Shown here: piece after piece, positions 35,489-44,522 of the stretch
Layout of the letters: each line of letters begins with the position of its first letter
How positions within the stretch are numbered: position 1 is the stretch's first letter
Assembly: GCF_003626535.1 (NCBI RefSeq)
Contig: NZ_RBAL01000021.1
Location: 49,113-113,112, forward strand
Direction: 5' to 3'
Length of the DNA stretch: 64,000 bases
From: Streptomyces hoynatensis
Lineage (GTDB): Bacteria; Actinomycetota; Actinomycetes; Streptomycetales; Streptomycetaceae
The notes under the pieces: model-generated
What the model saw: only the letters and a program-made list of their open reading frames with translations
Told to the model about the DNA's origin: nothing
Databases searched by the model: none
Program-made: the position numbers and the translations under genes

Positions 35489-36409
35489 ATGGATCTTCGG
35501 ATTTTCACGGAACCGCAGCAGGGTGCCGACTACGAGACGCTGCTGAGCGTCGCCAAGGCCACCGAGGAACTCGGCTTCGATGCCTTCTTCCGCTCCGACC
35601 ACTACCTGACGATGAGCGGCGACGGCCTGCCCGGGCCCACCGACGCCTGGATCACCCTCGGTGCCCTCGCCCGTGAGACGAGCCGGATCAGGCTCGGCAC
35701 CCTGATGACCGCCGCCACCTTCCGCCTGCCGGGCGTGCTGGCGATCCAGGTCGCCCAGGTGGACGCGATGTCGGGCGGCCGGGTGGAGTTCGGCATCGGC
35801 GCCGGCTGGTTCGATGCCGAGCACACCGCCTACGGGATTCCGTTCCCGAAGGAGAAGTTCCCGCGCCTGGAGGAGCAACTCGCCGTCATCACCGGCCTGT
35901 GGAACACCCCGGCCGGCGAGACCTTCTCCTACGAGGGCACCTACTACACGCTCACCGACTCGCCTGCGCTGCCCAAGCCCGCGCAGCCGAAGGTGCCGGT
36001 GCTGCTCGGCGGCGCGGGCAAGGAGCGCACCCCGCGGCTGGCCGCCCGCTACGCCGACGAGTTCAACATGCCCTTCGCCTCGGTGGAGGACACCGCCGCG
36101 CAGTTCGCCCGCGTGCGGAACGCCGCGGAGGAGGCGGGGCGCAAGCCCGGCGACCTGGTGTACTCGAACGCGCTGGTGGCCTGCGTCGGCAAGGACGAGG
36201 CCGAGTTCGCCCGGCGCGCGGCGGCCATCGGCCGTGAGCCGCAGGAGCTGCGGGACAACGGGCTCGCCGGCACGCCCGACGAGGTGGTGGAGAAGATCGG
36301 CCGCTATGCGGAGCACGGCGCTTCCCGGTTCTACCTGCAGATCCTGGACCTCTCCGACCTGGACCACCTGGAGCTGATCGCCACCCGGATCGCCCCCCAG
36401 CTGGACTGA
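35489..36409 (+). CDS. LLM-class F420-dependent oxidoreductase
   Basis: Predicted 306 residues. Luciferase-like TIM barrel with GFDAFFRSDHYL near 30, RIRLGTLMTAATFRLPG near 70 and GGRVEFGIGAGWFDAEH near 97, as in F420-dependent members. Family members reduce or oxidise diverse substrates with coenzyme F420. ATG at 35489; ribosome-binding site weak. A 233-bp, extremely G+C-rich spacer precedes it. The homocysteine methyltransferase gene starts 2 bp after its stop. Confidence 0.88.
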   Translation: MDLRIFTEPQQGADYETLLSVAKATEELGFDAFFRSDHYLTMSGDGLPGPTDAWITLGALARETSRIRLGTLMTAATFRLPGVLAIQVAQVDAMSGGRVEFGIGAGWFDAEHTAYGIPFPKEKFPRLEEQLAVITGLWNTPAGETFSYEGTYYTLTDSPALPKPAQPKVPVLLGGAGKERTPRLAARYADEFNMPFASVEDTAAQFARVRNAAEEAGRKPGDLVYSNALVACVGKDEAEFARRAAAIGREPQELRDNGLAGTPDEVVEKIGRYAEHGASRFYLQILDLSDLDHLELIATRIAPQLD

Positions 36410-36411
36410 CC

Positions 36412-37332
36412 GTGGCGACCCCCGAGGCCCAGGACCTCCGGGCGGCGCTGGCCGCCGGGACGCTCGTGCTCGACGGCGGACTGTCCCACCAGCTCGAACG
36501 TCAGGGCTGCGACCTGGCCGACGAGCTGTGGACGGCCCGGCTGCTCGCCGACGAGCCGCGGCAGCTGGAGGCGGCGCACGCGGCCTACGTTCGCGCCGGG
36601 GCCAGGGTGCTGATCACGGGCAGCTACCAGGCCTCCTTCGAGGGGTTCGCCCGGCGCGGGGTGACGCGGGCCGGGGCCGCGCGGCTGTTCGGGGACAGCG
36701 TCCGGCTCGCCCGGCGGGCCGCCGCGCGGGCGGCCCCGGGGCGGCGGGTGTGGGTCGCGGCCTCGGTCGGCCCGTACGGCGCGGTGCTCGCGGACGGCGG
36801 CGAGTACCGGGGCCGGTACGGGCTGAGCGTGGCGGAGCTGGTGCGCTTCCACCGGCCGCGGGTGGAGGCGCTCGCCGCGGCCGGGCCCGACGTGCTGGCG
36901 CTGGAGACCGTGCCGGACGTGGTGGAGGCGGAGGCCCTGCTGCGGGCGGCCGAGGGCTGCGGGGTTCCCGTGTGGCTGTCCTACACCGTCGCGGGCGGCC
37001 GGACGCGGGCCGGGCAGCCCCTCGCGGACGCCTTCGCGGCGGCCGTGGGCAACGACCAGGTGCTCGCGGTGGGCGTCAACTGCTGCGACCCGGCGGAGGT
37101 GGGGCCCGCGGTGGAGCTCGCGGTGGCCACGGCGGGCAAGCCCGCGGTGGCCTATCCCAACAGCGGGGAGCGCTGGGACCCGTCGGCCGGCCGCTGGCGC
37201 GGCCGCTCCGCCTTCGCCGCGGAGGCGGCCGTGGGCTGGCGGGCGGCGGGGGCCAGGCTGATCGGCGGCTGCTGCCGGGTGGGCACCGGGCGGATCGCGG
37301 AACTCGCCGCGGCGCTCGGCGCCGACCGGTGA
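36412..37332 (+). CDS. mmuM: Homocysteine S-methyltransferase
   Basis: Predicted 306 residues. The zinc-binding cysteines are present in GVNCCDP (near 222) and GGCCRVG (near 284), and the N-terminus has LDGGLSHQLERQG. MmuM uses S-methylmethionine (or S-adenosylmethionine) to methylate homocysteine to methionine. GTG start 2 bp after the previous gene, with no clear ribosome-binding site, so translation is probably coupled. Confidence 0.92.
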   Translation: MATPEAQDLRAALAAGTLVLDGGLSHQLERQGCDLADELWTARLLADEPRQLEAAHAAYVRAGARVLITGSYQASFEGFARRGVTRAGAARLFGDSVRLARRAAARAAPGRRVWVAASVGPYGAVLADGGEYRGRYGLSVAELVRFHRPRVEALAAAGPDVLALETVPDVVEAEALLRAAEGCGVPVWLSYTVAGGRTRAGQPLADAFAAAVGNDQVLAVGVNCCDPAEVGPAVELAVATAGKPAVAYPNSGERWDPSAGRWRGRSAFAAEAAVGWRAAGARLIGGCCRVGTGRIAELAAALGADR

Positions 37333-37763
37333 ACCGGCCCTGGCCCCGTGCCTGTTCCGCTCCGCTTTCGGCCCGCCGCCGCGCGGCCCGCGGGTGCCGG
37401 GGCCCCCGGGCGCGGGAGCCCGTGGCGCGGGAGCCGTGAATTCCGGCCGTGTTCGCGGTGGCCGTCCCGGCGGGCCGGGAACGGGAGCCGGGGGCGAACG
37501 GGCCGCCCGGGGGCTGGTGACCGCCGGGAAATCGGGCCCGCCCGCCCTTGACGTTTGGTAGCTGAGGCCGCACGCATCGCGACCGAAACTGTCTGCTGGC
37601 TCTGGAGTTCGGCGCCGATTCCGGCACACTCACCTGGGGAGCCGGTACCTCCGCTGTGCAGGGCAGAGGTCCCGGCTCCCGTCAGGACCCGGGGCCGTTC
37701 GCGGCCCAGAGCCTCCCCGTTCAGGCGCACGGCCCCGGGCCGCCGCGGCCCTCCCGCCAGGTC
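37333..37763. other. 431-bp convergent intergenic region with a less G+C-rich block
   Basis: No supported ORF. About 37545-37640 differs from its surroundings: it is lower in G+C, begins with TTGACG (37548-37553, a -35-like box) and runs TTTGGTAGCTGAGG through GCGACCGAAACTGTCTGC. No gene follows it in that direction. It could be a small RNA, a remnant or a promoter with no downstream gene. The remainder is ordinary G+C-rich spacer. Confidence 0.4.
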
Positions 37764-38282
37764 TCAGACGACCAGCCGGAAGGTCTGCTCCTCGCTGCCG
37801 TCGCAGGCGGCCACGGACAGCCGGTCCTCCGCGACGGGCGGAACGGTGGAGACGGACGGCCGGGTCAGGCACGCCCCGAGGCCGCGGTTGACCAGGAGCG
37901 TCCCCGCGTCGCCCGTCTTGAGGTCCCAGCTCTGCGCCGCGCCGCCGTCGCAGGGCGAGGTCGTGACGAAGCGGGTGGCGGCCGCCGGGTCGGCGGTCAG
38001 GCAGCCGCCGGTCGCGAGGGAGACCAGGGCGGTGGCGCCGCCGTCCAGCGCCCGTGGCTCCCAGCGCTGCGCGTCGGTGCCGGTGGCCGGCAGCATGCGG
38101 ACGTACCGGTCGTCGGCGGGGCCCGTGATGTCGCCGCCCGCGGTGGCGTAGGCGCTCAGCTCGGTGTCCGCGAGGAGCACCGGCAGCTCCGCGCGATCCG
38201 GCGCGGCGGCCGCGGCCTGCCCGCAGCTCAGCGCGAGTCCGGCCACGACGGCCGAGGCGGCTCCCAGAAGTCTTCTCACCAT
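37764..38282 (-). CDS. Secreted ricin-type (RICIN) beta-trefoil protein
   Basis: Predicted 172 residues. A Sec signal peptide (1-26, with AASAVVAGLALSCGQAAAAA) is followed by one beta-trefoil whose three repeats end AQRWEPR, AQSWDLK and EQTFRLVV, matching the QXW pattern. Two cysteine pairs are likely. Such proteins bind carbohydrate. The signal region has Cys after LALS, so a lipoprotein is possible but no clear lipobox (L-A/S-G/A-C) is convincing. AAGGGGAC lies 6 nt before the ATG. Confidence 0.82.
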   Translation of the reverse strand: MVRRLLGAASAVVAGLALSCGQAAAAAPDRAELPVLLADTELSAYATAGGDITGPADDRYVRMLPATGTDAQRWEPRALDGGATALVSLATGGCLTADPAAATRFVTTSPCDGGAAQSWDLKTGDAGTLLVNRGLGACLTRPSVSTVPPVAEDRLSVAACDGSEEQTFRLVV

Positions 38283-38717
38283 GTCGTCCCCTTGTGGTGG
38301 TTTCTTCGTGTCTCTGCCTGTGCTGCTGCTTTCTTGGTGCTTGGTGCTTGGTGCTTGGTGCTTGGTGCTTGGTGCTTGGTGCTTGGTGCCTGGTGCCTTG
38401 CGTGTGTGCGTGCCGGGTCCCGGCGTCGCCGTCGCGGGTGCGTTCTCGCGGTGCGCTACGGGTGGTGCGATCCGCGTGGCGTTTCCCGGGTGGTGCGCGC
38501 CGCCCGGCGGTCCGGGCAGGCCGTCGCGCCGGGCCCGCGGCCAGGGCAGGGCGGCAGCGCGGGAGTCTAGCCGGGCTGCCGGTCATGTCCATGCCCGGCG
38601 CGGGTCGCCGGGGTATCGTGGTCGCATGCTTTGACGCCACCCCCGGGCCCGGGGACCACCGCCGCTCCTTCGTGACGACGAACCAGCAAGCCGCCTCTTC
38701 ACGAAGGAAGCCTTTTC
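38283..38717. other. 435-bp divergent spacer with a minisatellite and a 5'-leader
   Basis: Separates the lectin gene from the nitrilase-family gene. It holds the 7-bp tandem array (listed separately). G+C-poor TTTCTTCGTGTCTCTGCCTG occurs at about 38300-38320. Near the right gene, GAAGGAAG is the ribosome-binding site. No ORF is supported. Confidence 0.6.
38334..38396. repeat. 7-bp minisatellite, nine units
   Basis: Eight perfect TTGGTGC units (38334-38389) and a ninth, CTGGTGC (38390-38396). It begins 52 bp upstream of the lectin ATG on the opposite strand, i.e. in its promoter or leader. Confidence 0.97.
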
Positions 38718-39677
38718 ATGCGCACGCTGACCATCGCCCTGCTCCAGCTGGAACGCCCAGGACCCGACCTCGCCGCCAACCTCCCGGCGGGCGAGGCGGC
38801 CTGCCGTCGCGCGAGTGCCCTCGGCGCCGACCTGGCCCTGTTCCCCGAGATGTGGAGCAACGGCTACCGCACCGCCGTGGCGCCCCAGGCCGAGTCCGAG
38901 AACGTCTATCGCGACCCCGGCCTCTGGGAGGGCCGGATGCCCCTCGACGTCCCCGCCCCCGGCACGGCCTGGCGCGGTGAGGCGCTCACCCGCGACTCGC
39001 CCTTCCTCGTCCGCTTCCGGGAACTCGCCGCGGAACTCGGCATGGCGATAGCCGTCACCTACCTGGAACGCTGGGACGGCCCGCCCCGCAACACCGTCTC
39101 CCTGATCGACCGGCACGGCCGCGAGGTGCTCACCCAGGCCAAGGTGCACACCTGTGCCTTCGCGCTCCCCGAGGCCGACCTCACCCCGGGCGGCTCCTTC
39201 CAGGTCGCCACCCTGGACACCGCGGCGGGCGAGGTGCGGGTGGGCGCGATGATCTGCTACGACCGCGAATTCCCGGAGAGCGCCCGGGCGTTGATGCTGG
39301 GCGGCGCCGAGCTCGTCCTCGTGCCCAACGCCTGCGACATGGAGCCCAACCGGCTGACCCAGCTGCGCACCCGCGCCTACGAGAACATGCTGGGCGTCGC
39401 CATGGCCAACTACGCGGGCCCCGGCTGGGGTCACTCCGCGGCCTTCGACGGGATGGCCTTCGCGGGGGGCTCGCGGAACACGCTGGTGGTGGAGGCGGGC
39501 GAGTTGCCCGGGGTCTACCCGGCGGTGTTCGACCTCGACGCGCTGCGCGACTACCGGCGCCGCGAGACGTGGGGCGACGCCTTCCGCCGCCCCTCGGCCT
39601 ACGGGGCCCTGACCGCCGCCCCGCCGCGGCCCCCCTTCGTCCGCGTGGACCACGCCGGCCGTCCGGTGCCCCGCTGA
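38718..39677 (+). CDS. Carbon-nitrogen hydrolase (nitrilase superfamily)
   Basis: Predicted 319 residues. The Glu-Lys-Cys triad is recognisable: Glu in ALFPEMWSNGY, Lys in TQAKVHTCAF and Cys in GAMICYDREFPES near 175. The superfamily hydrolyses nitriles, amides or N-carbamoyl compounds; this resembles amidase/omega-amidase-type members. ATG with GAAGGAAG upstream. Transcribed alone; a terminator follows. Confidence 0.88.
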   Translation: MRTLTIALLQLERPGPDLAANLPAGEAACRRASALGADLALFPEMWSNGYRTAVAPQAESENVYRDPGLWEGRMPLDVPAPGTAWRGEALTRDSPFLVRFRELAAELGMAIAVTYLERWDGPPRNTVSLIDRHGREVLTQAKVHTCAFALPEADLTPGGSFQVATLDTAAGEVRVGAMICYDREFPESARALMLGGAELVLVPNACDMEPNRLTQLRTRAYENMLGVAMANYAGPGWGHSAAFDGMAFAGGSRNTLVVEAGELPGVYPAVFDLDALRDYRRRETWGDAFRRPSAYGALTAAPPRPPFVRVDHAGRPVPR

Positions 39678-39694
39678 CGGGGCCACCCGGGGCG

Positions 39695-39723
39695 CCGGGG
39701 CGGCCGCGGCCCGGCCGCCCCGG
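39695..39723 (+). terminator. Terminator after the nitrilase-family gene
   Basis: 11-bp perfect stem (39695-39705 with 39713-39723), 7-nt loop. Confidence 0.8.
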
Positions 39724-39814
39724 GGCCCGGCACCGATGACTCGGGGCCCGCCGCGGGGTCTGTACGCAAGGGAGGCGGGCCTTCGCCCGCCCGCGCGTCG
39801 AAGGGACCGGTGGT

Positions 39815-40804
39815 GTGGCCATGGGCGGAACGCAGGAGTTCGAGGAGCTGGCGGCGCCCTATCGCCGCGAGTTGCTGGCGTTCTGCCACCGCATGCTCGG
39901 CTCGGCGGACGAGGCGGAGGACCTGGTGCAGGAGACGTACCTGCGGGCCTGGCGCGCCTACGGCTCCTTCGAGCACCGCTCCTCCGTGCGGACCTGGCTG
40001 TACCGGATCGCCACGAACGCCTGCCTGTCGGCCGCCGAGCGGCGGGCGAGGCGGCCCCTGCCCTCCGGGCTCGGCTCCCCGGCCGAGCCCGGCGCGCCGC
40101 TCGGGCCGGAACGGCTCGACATCCCCTGGCTCCAGCCCTTCCCCGGCCCGCCGCCGAGCGAGCCCGGGGCGGTCGTCGCGGCCCGCGGCAGCCTCAGGCT
40201 GGCGTTGGTGGCCGCCCTGCAGTACCTGCCGCCGCGGCAGCGCGCGGTGCTGATCCTGCGCGACGTGCTGGCGTTGCCGGCCGCCGAGGTGGCCGGGCTG
40301 CTCGGCTCGACCACCCCCGCGGTCAAGAGCGCGTTGCAGCGTGCCAGGGCCACCCTCGCCCACGTCGCGCCCGCCGAGGAGGAGCTCGCCGAGCCGGCGG
40401 GCGCGGAGCTGCGCGCCCTGCTCGACGCGTACGTGTCCGCCTTCGAACGCGCCGACCTGACCGCGCTGCTGCGGTTGCTGCGTGCCGATGTGACCCTGGA
40501 AATGCCGCCGTTCGCCGCCTGGTTCGCGGGCCGTGCGGCGGTGGGGCGGTTCCTCGCCGAGCGGGTCTTCTCGTACGGCTCCGGGGCATTGGCCGGGCGC
40601 GGCCACGCCCCGGCGGCCCGCCTGCGGCTGCTGCCGGTCGAGGCGGGTGGGCAGCCGGCCTTCGCGACCCTGATGGACGGCGAACCGCACGGGGTGCAGC
40701 TGCTTGAGGTCACCCGCGCCGGCATCGCCGGGATCTGCGTCTTCCTCGACTCTTCCCTCGCCACCCGATTCCTTTCCGCCGCCACGGGGGTCTCCACGCC
40801 GTAA
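39815..40804 (+). CDS. ECF sigma factor with C-terminal SnoaL/NTF2-like domain
   Basis: Predicted 329 residues. Sigma region 2 (about 12-75, EDLVQETYLRAWRAYGSFE) and region 4 (about 130-180, LPPRQRAVLILRDVLALPAAEVAGLL) are followed by a ~130-residue C-terminal domain with AYVSAFERADLTALLRLLRADVTLEMPP, an NTF2-like fold. This architecture (SigX5/ECF56-like) has no separate anti-sigma factor; the C-terminal domain may control activity through a bound ligand. GTG at 39815 with AAGGGA 8 nt upstream. The MFS gene follows after 24 bp. Confidence 0.88.
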   Translation: MAMGGTQEFEELAAPYRRELLAFCHRMLGSADEAEDLVQETYLRAWRAYGSFEHRSSVRTWLYRIATNACLSAAERRARRPLPSGLGSPAEPGAPLGPERLDIPWLQPFPGPPPSEPGAVVAARGSLRLALVAALQYLPPRQRAVLILRDVLALPAAEVAGLLGSTTPAVKSALQRARATLAHVAPAEEELAEPAGAELRALLDAYVSAFERADLTALLRLLRADVTLEMPPFAAWFAGRAAVGRFLAERVFSYGSGALAGRGHAPAARLRLLPVEAGGQPAFATLMDGEPHGVQLLEVTRAGIAGICVFLDSSLATRFLSAATGVSTP

Positions 40805-40828
40805 CCGACGTGGGAAGGACCCGCAGAC

Positions 40829-42349
40829 ATGACACAGAGGTGGACGCTGGCCCTGGCGGGGCTCGGCGCATTCCTGTGCTCGCTCGACGTGGTGGTGGTC
40901 GCCACCGCGCTCCCCGCACTCCAGGCCGACCTGGGCGCGAGCCTGGCCGACCTGGAGTGGACGATCAATGCCTACAACCTCGCCTTCGCGTGCCTGCTGC
41001 TGACCGGAGCCGCCCTCGGCGACCGCTTCGGCCGCCGGCGCGTGTACTCCCTCGCGCTGCTCGGCTTCGCCCTGGCCTCCGCGGCGGCCGCGCTGTCCCC
41101 AGGCGCGGGGACGCTGATCGCGGCCAGGACGGCGCAGGGAGCCGCCGCGGCGGTGCTCACCCCGTTGACGCTCACGCTGATCAGCGAGGCCTTCCCGGCC
41201 GAGCGGCGCGGGGTGGCCATCGGCATGTGGGGCGGCATCAGCGGCCTCGGCGTGGCCTCGGGACCGGTGCTCGGCGGGGTGATCACCGAGGGCGTCTCCT
41301 GGCAGTGGATCTTCTGGATCAACGTGCCGGTGGCGCTGGTCATGACGCCGCTCGCGCGGCTGCGGCTGCGCGAGAGCCACGGCCCGCGGCCACATCTCGA
41401 CCTTTCCGGACTGGCCCTGGGCGCCGCGGGGATGTTCGCCCTGACCTGGGCGCCCGTGCGGGCGCCCGAGGCGGGCTGGGGGAGCGTGGAGGTGGTCTGC
41501 GCGCTGGTTGCCGGCGTGGCGCTGCTCGCCGCGTTCCTCTGGTGGCAGCGGCGGGCCGCCTACCCGATGCTGCCGCTGCGGTACTTCGCCGACCGCGGCT
41601 TCACCGCGGCGAACGGCGTGATCTTCTTCCAGTTCCTGTCGCTGCTCGGCGCGTTGTTCATGGTTGCGCAGCTGATGCAGACGGGCCTCGGCAACTCGCC
41701 GCTCCAGGCGGGGCTGCGGATTCTCGTGTGGACGGGCATGCCGATGATCACCGCACCGGTGGCCGGGCTGCTCGCGGAGCGCTTCGGCCCGCGGCCGTTC
41801 CTGGTGACCGGGCTGCTGGCGCAGGCGGGCGGGCTCGGCTGGCTCGCCGCCGTCACCGAACCCGGCGTCGGCTACGGGAGGCTGGTGCTGCCGCTGGTGG
41901 TCGCCGGGGTGGGCACCGGGATGATCTTCGCCAACTCCGCGAGCACGGTGACCGCCGCGGTGCCTCCCGGGGATGCGGGGGTGGCCGCCGGCACCAACAC
42001 CACGCTGCGCGAGCTGGGCGGCGTCTTCGGGGTCGCTGCCGTGTCGGCGGTGTTCGTGCGGCACGGGGGCTACGGCTCGCCCGCGTCGTTCATCGACGGG
42101 TTCCGGCCCGCGCTCGCGCTGTCCGCGGCCTTCGCGGCCTGTGGCACCCTCTTCGCGGTGTTCGCCCCTGGGCGTTCCGCCCGTGCCGGGACCGCGGGGG
42201 CCGCGGGCGGCGAGCCGCGCGGGACGGGGAGCGGCGAGACGGCCGGCCGGGAGGCCGGGGCGACGCGGGCCGGCGGGGCGGGCGACCGCGGCGGCGAGGC
42301 GGCGGGCGGCCGGGCGCGGGGCGCCGCGCCGGCGGGAAGGGGGCGCTGA
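40829..42349 (+). CDS. MFS transporter, EmrB/QacA (DHA2) type
   Basis: Predicted 506 residues with 14 membrane segments expected. Motif A GDRFGRRRVYSLAL near 60 and LDVVVVATALPAL near 20 mark a drug:H+ antiporter. Its neighbour is the ECF sigma factor 24 bp upstream, so it may be part of that sigma factor's regulon. The C-terminal ~45 residues are a low-complexity Gly/Arg/Ala tail. Confidence 0.9.
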   Translation: MTQRWTLALAGLGAFLCSLDVVVVATALPALQADLGASLADLEWTINAYNLAFACLLLTGAALGDRFGRRRVYSLALLGFALASAAAALSPGAGTLIAARTAQGAAAAVLTPLTLTLISEAFPAERRGVAIGMWGGISGLGVASGPVLGGVITEGVSWQWIFWINVPVALVMTPLARLRLRESHGPRPHLDLSGLALGAAGMFALTWAPVRAPEAGWGSVEVVCALVAGVALLAAFLWWQRRAAYPMLPLRYFADRGFTAANGVIFFQFLSLLGALFMVAQLMQTGLGNSPLQAGLRILVWTGMPMITAPVAGLLAERFGPRPFLVTGLLAQAGGLGWLAAVTEPGVGYGRLVLPLVVAGVGTGMIFANSASTVTAAVPPGDAGVAAGTNTTLRELGGVFGVAAVSAVFVRHGGYGSPASFIDGFRPALALSAAFAACGTLFAVFAPGRSARAGTAGAAGGEPRGTGSGETAGREAGATRAGGAGDRGGEAAGGRARGAAPAGRGR

Positions 42350-42357
42350 GGCCCGGG

Positions 42358-42428
42358 CGGCCGGGTACGGGACAGCCTTGCCGGGCCCGCGGGGGCCGGC
42401 GGCCGGGTTCGGGGCAGCCTTGCCGGGC
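42358..42428. repeat. 29-bp imperfect direct repeat, two copies
   Basis: 42358-42386 and 42400-42428 match at 27 of 29 positions (core ACAGCCTTGCCGGG versus GCAGCCTTGCCGGG), 42-bp period, in the spacer after the MFS gene. Confidence 0.8.
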
Positions 42429-42609
42429 GGCGCGGCCCGGGCGGGGTGGCCCCCGGGCATCGCCGCCCGGGCGGGGCGGCTGGGCCGGGCGGGGACGTCA
42501 GCCTTTGGTGGCGGGAACAGCGACTTTGGATGACTGTGCGCGGGGGCCGGCTGCGCATAGTTTTCCTGAGGAAGCCAGCAAGGAGCGCGCAGGGAGCCGG
42601 AGCCGAGGG

Positions 42610-43305
42610 ATGTCGAGCGAAGCCAGGGAAGAGACGACGGTGCTCGGTCTGCCCGTGGGGGACAGGGTCGTGCTGTTCGCCGGGATACCGGTGCTCGGCG
42701 CGCTGATCGGCCTCTGCCTGCCGTGGGTGGCGGAGCGTGCGGCCGGGGTCCGCTGGCTGCCGGGACGGGGCCCGTTGCGGGTGATCGCCTCGCACGAGGG
42801 TCCCTGGACCACGGCCGGGCTCTGCGGGGCCGGCCTGCTCGTGGGTCTCTGCTTCGGGGCGTACGCCGCCCATGTCAGCCTGCGGGTCACCCTGACCGAC
42901 GCGATGCTCCGGTCGGTCAGGGCCGGGCGGGAGCGGTGCATAGCGCGCCCCGAGGTGGACGCCGTCTTCCTCGACGGCAAGCAGCTGGTCCTCCTCGACC
43001 GGGAGTCGAGGCAGTTGCTCAGCGACCGGATAGAGGCGCCGCCCAAGGAGGTGGCCCGTGCCTTCACCGCCCACGGATATCCCTGGGTCAAGGGCGATCC
43101 CTACGCCGGCCTCTACCGCCGCTGGGTGCCCGAGACCCCCGACCTGCCCCCCGCGGTCAACGCGCTGCTGAAGGCCAGGCAGGTGGCGCTGGAGAAGAAG
43201 GCCGAGGAGGAGACGGCCGAGCTGCGCGCCGAGGTGGAGCGGCTGGGTTACGTGGTGCGGGACCGGTCGGCCCGGCAGTACTGGCGCCCGCTGGTGCGGT
43301 CGTGA
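42610..43305 (+). CDS. YqeB-like membrane protein of unknown function
   Basis: Predicted 231 residues. Two membrane segments (about 22-42 and 68-90) with PWVAERAAGVRWLPGRGPL between, then a soluble domain with ARPEVDAVFLDGKQLVLLD and a coiled-coil-like Glu/Lys-rich segment (about 185-210). It resembles B. subtilis YqeB. Function unknown. Its stop overlaps the start of the histidine kinase gene (GTGA), so it may act with that system, for instance as an accessory sensor. Confidence 0.72.
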   Translation: MSSEAREETTVLGLPVGDRVVLFAGIPVLGALIGLCLPWVAERAAGVRWLPGRGPLRVIASHEGPWTTAGLCGAGLLVGLCFGAYAAHVSLRVTLTDAMLRSVRAGRERCIARPEVDAVFLDGKQLVLLDRESRQLLSDRIEAPPKEVARAFTAHGYPWVKGDPYAGLYRRWVPETPDLPPAVNALLKARQVALEKKAEEETAELRAEVERLGYVVRDRSARQYWRPLVRS

Positions 43306-44522
43306 GGTGGCGCGGTGCCCGGCGCGACCTCCTCGTCGATCTCACCTGCCTGTCGCTGGCCTTCTTCACCGCGTTCGTGCTGGGGGCGGACGCGGTGGAC
43401 GCCGGCCGGCAGGGGCCCGACGGGTATGTCCTCGCCTGCGCGCTGCTGACGCTGGCCGGGTGCGTCGCGCTCTGGCAGCGCAGGGCGCGGCCGATGGCGG
43501 TGGCGCTCTTCGAGGTGGCCCTGGCCGGATTCACGGAGTACGTCGCGGGGGCCATGCTGATCGCCGCCTTCGGCGTGGCCGTGCACCGGCCGTGGCGGCA
43601 GGTCGCCCTCGTCATGGGGGTCGGCTGCGTGGCCGCGGTGCCCTACGCCCTGGTCCGGCCGGATCCGGATCTGGCCGAGGCGGGGTTCGGGCCGCTCGGG
43701 CAGGCGGTGGCGGGGGTGGCGCTGTCCTTCCTGCTGATGACGCCGCCGGTCGCCTGGGGAATGGTGGTGCGCGCCAGACGCGAGCTGATCGACTCGCTTC
43801 GGGAGCGGGCCGAGCGGGCGGAGGCGGAGGCCCTGCTGCGCGCCGAGCAGATCCGCGGCAGGGAGCGGGAGGACATCGCGCGGGAGATGCACGACGTCCT
43901 GGCGCATCGGATCACGCTGATGAGCCTGCATGCGGGCGCGCTCGAACTGCGCCGCGACATGGGGGCGGAGGAGGTGGCGAAGGTGGCCGGCACGATCAGG
44001 ACGAGCGCGCATCAGGCGCTCGAGGACCTGCGGGAGATACTCGGCGTGCTCCGCGCCGGGCCGGGCGGGGAAGGGCGCGAGGGCGGCCGTGCGGGGGCGG
44101 GCCCGCGTCCCCAGCCCGGGGTGGCGGACATCGCCGAGCTGGTGAGTGAGTCGCGGGCCGCGGGCCTGCCGGTCCTGCTGGAGGACCGGCTGCCGGCCGG
44201 GGAGGGAGTTCCGCCCTCGGTCGGGCGCACGGCCTACCGCGTGGTCCAGGAGGGGCTGACCAACGCTCGCAAGCACGCGCCGGGCCGCGAGGTGCTGGTC
44301 GGCCTGGCCCGGGCGGGCAAGGACGAGTTGCACATACGGGTGCGCAACGCGCTGGGCGCACGCGCGGGGGAGAGCCGGCTGCCCGGCTCGCGGTCCGGGT
44401 TGCTCGGCCTGACCGAGCGGGTGTCGCTGGCGGGCGGGCGCATCGACTACGGTCCGCGGCGGGCCGAGGACGGTGGGGTCGATTTCTGTCTGGAGGCGTG
44501 GCTGCCGTGGCCGAAGACCTGA
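43302..44522 (+). CDS. NarL-type sensor histidine kinase (HisKA_3)
   Basis: Predicted 406 residues. Four to five N-terminal membrane segments (about 10-165), dimerisation domain with His197 in REMHDVLAHRI, and HATPase with VVQEGLTNARKHAPG. GTG start overlapping the previous stop. It overlaps its response regulator by 25 bp. Stimulus unknown. Confidence 0.92.
   Translation: MRWRGARRDLLVDLTCLSLAFFTAFVLGADAVDAGRQGPDGYVLACALLTLAGCVALWQRRARPMAVALFEVALAGFTEYVAGAMLIAAFGVAVHRPWRQVALVMGVGCVAAVPYALVRPDPDLAEAGFGPLGQAVAGVALSFLLMTPPVAWGMVVRARRELIDSLRERAERAEAEALLRAEQIRGREREDIAREMHDVLAHRITLMSLHAGALELRRDMGAEEVAKVAGTIRTSAHQALEDLREILGVLRAGPGGEGREGGRAGAGPRPQPGVADIAELVSESRAAGLPVLLEDRLPAGEGVPPSVGRTAYRVVQEGLTNARKHAPGREVLVGLARAGKDELHIRVRNALGARAGESRLPGSRSGLLGLTERVSLAGGRIDYGPRRAEDGGVDFCLEAWLPWPKT

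Noticed and set aside
37152..37730. Minus-strand open frame between the homocysteine methyltransferase and lectin genes
   Set aside because: Overlaps the methyltransferase gene antisense and resembles no protein I know.
38334..38396. Possible CRISPR array
   Set aside because: Units are 7 bp and contiguous without spacers; it is a minisatellite.
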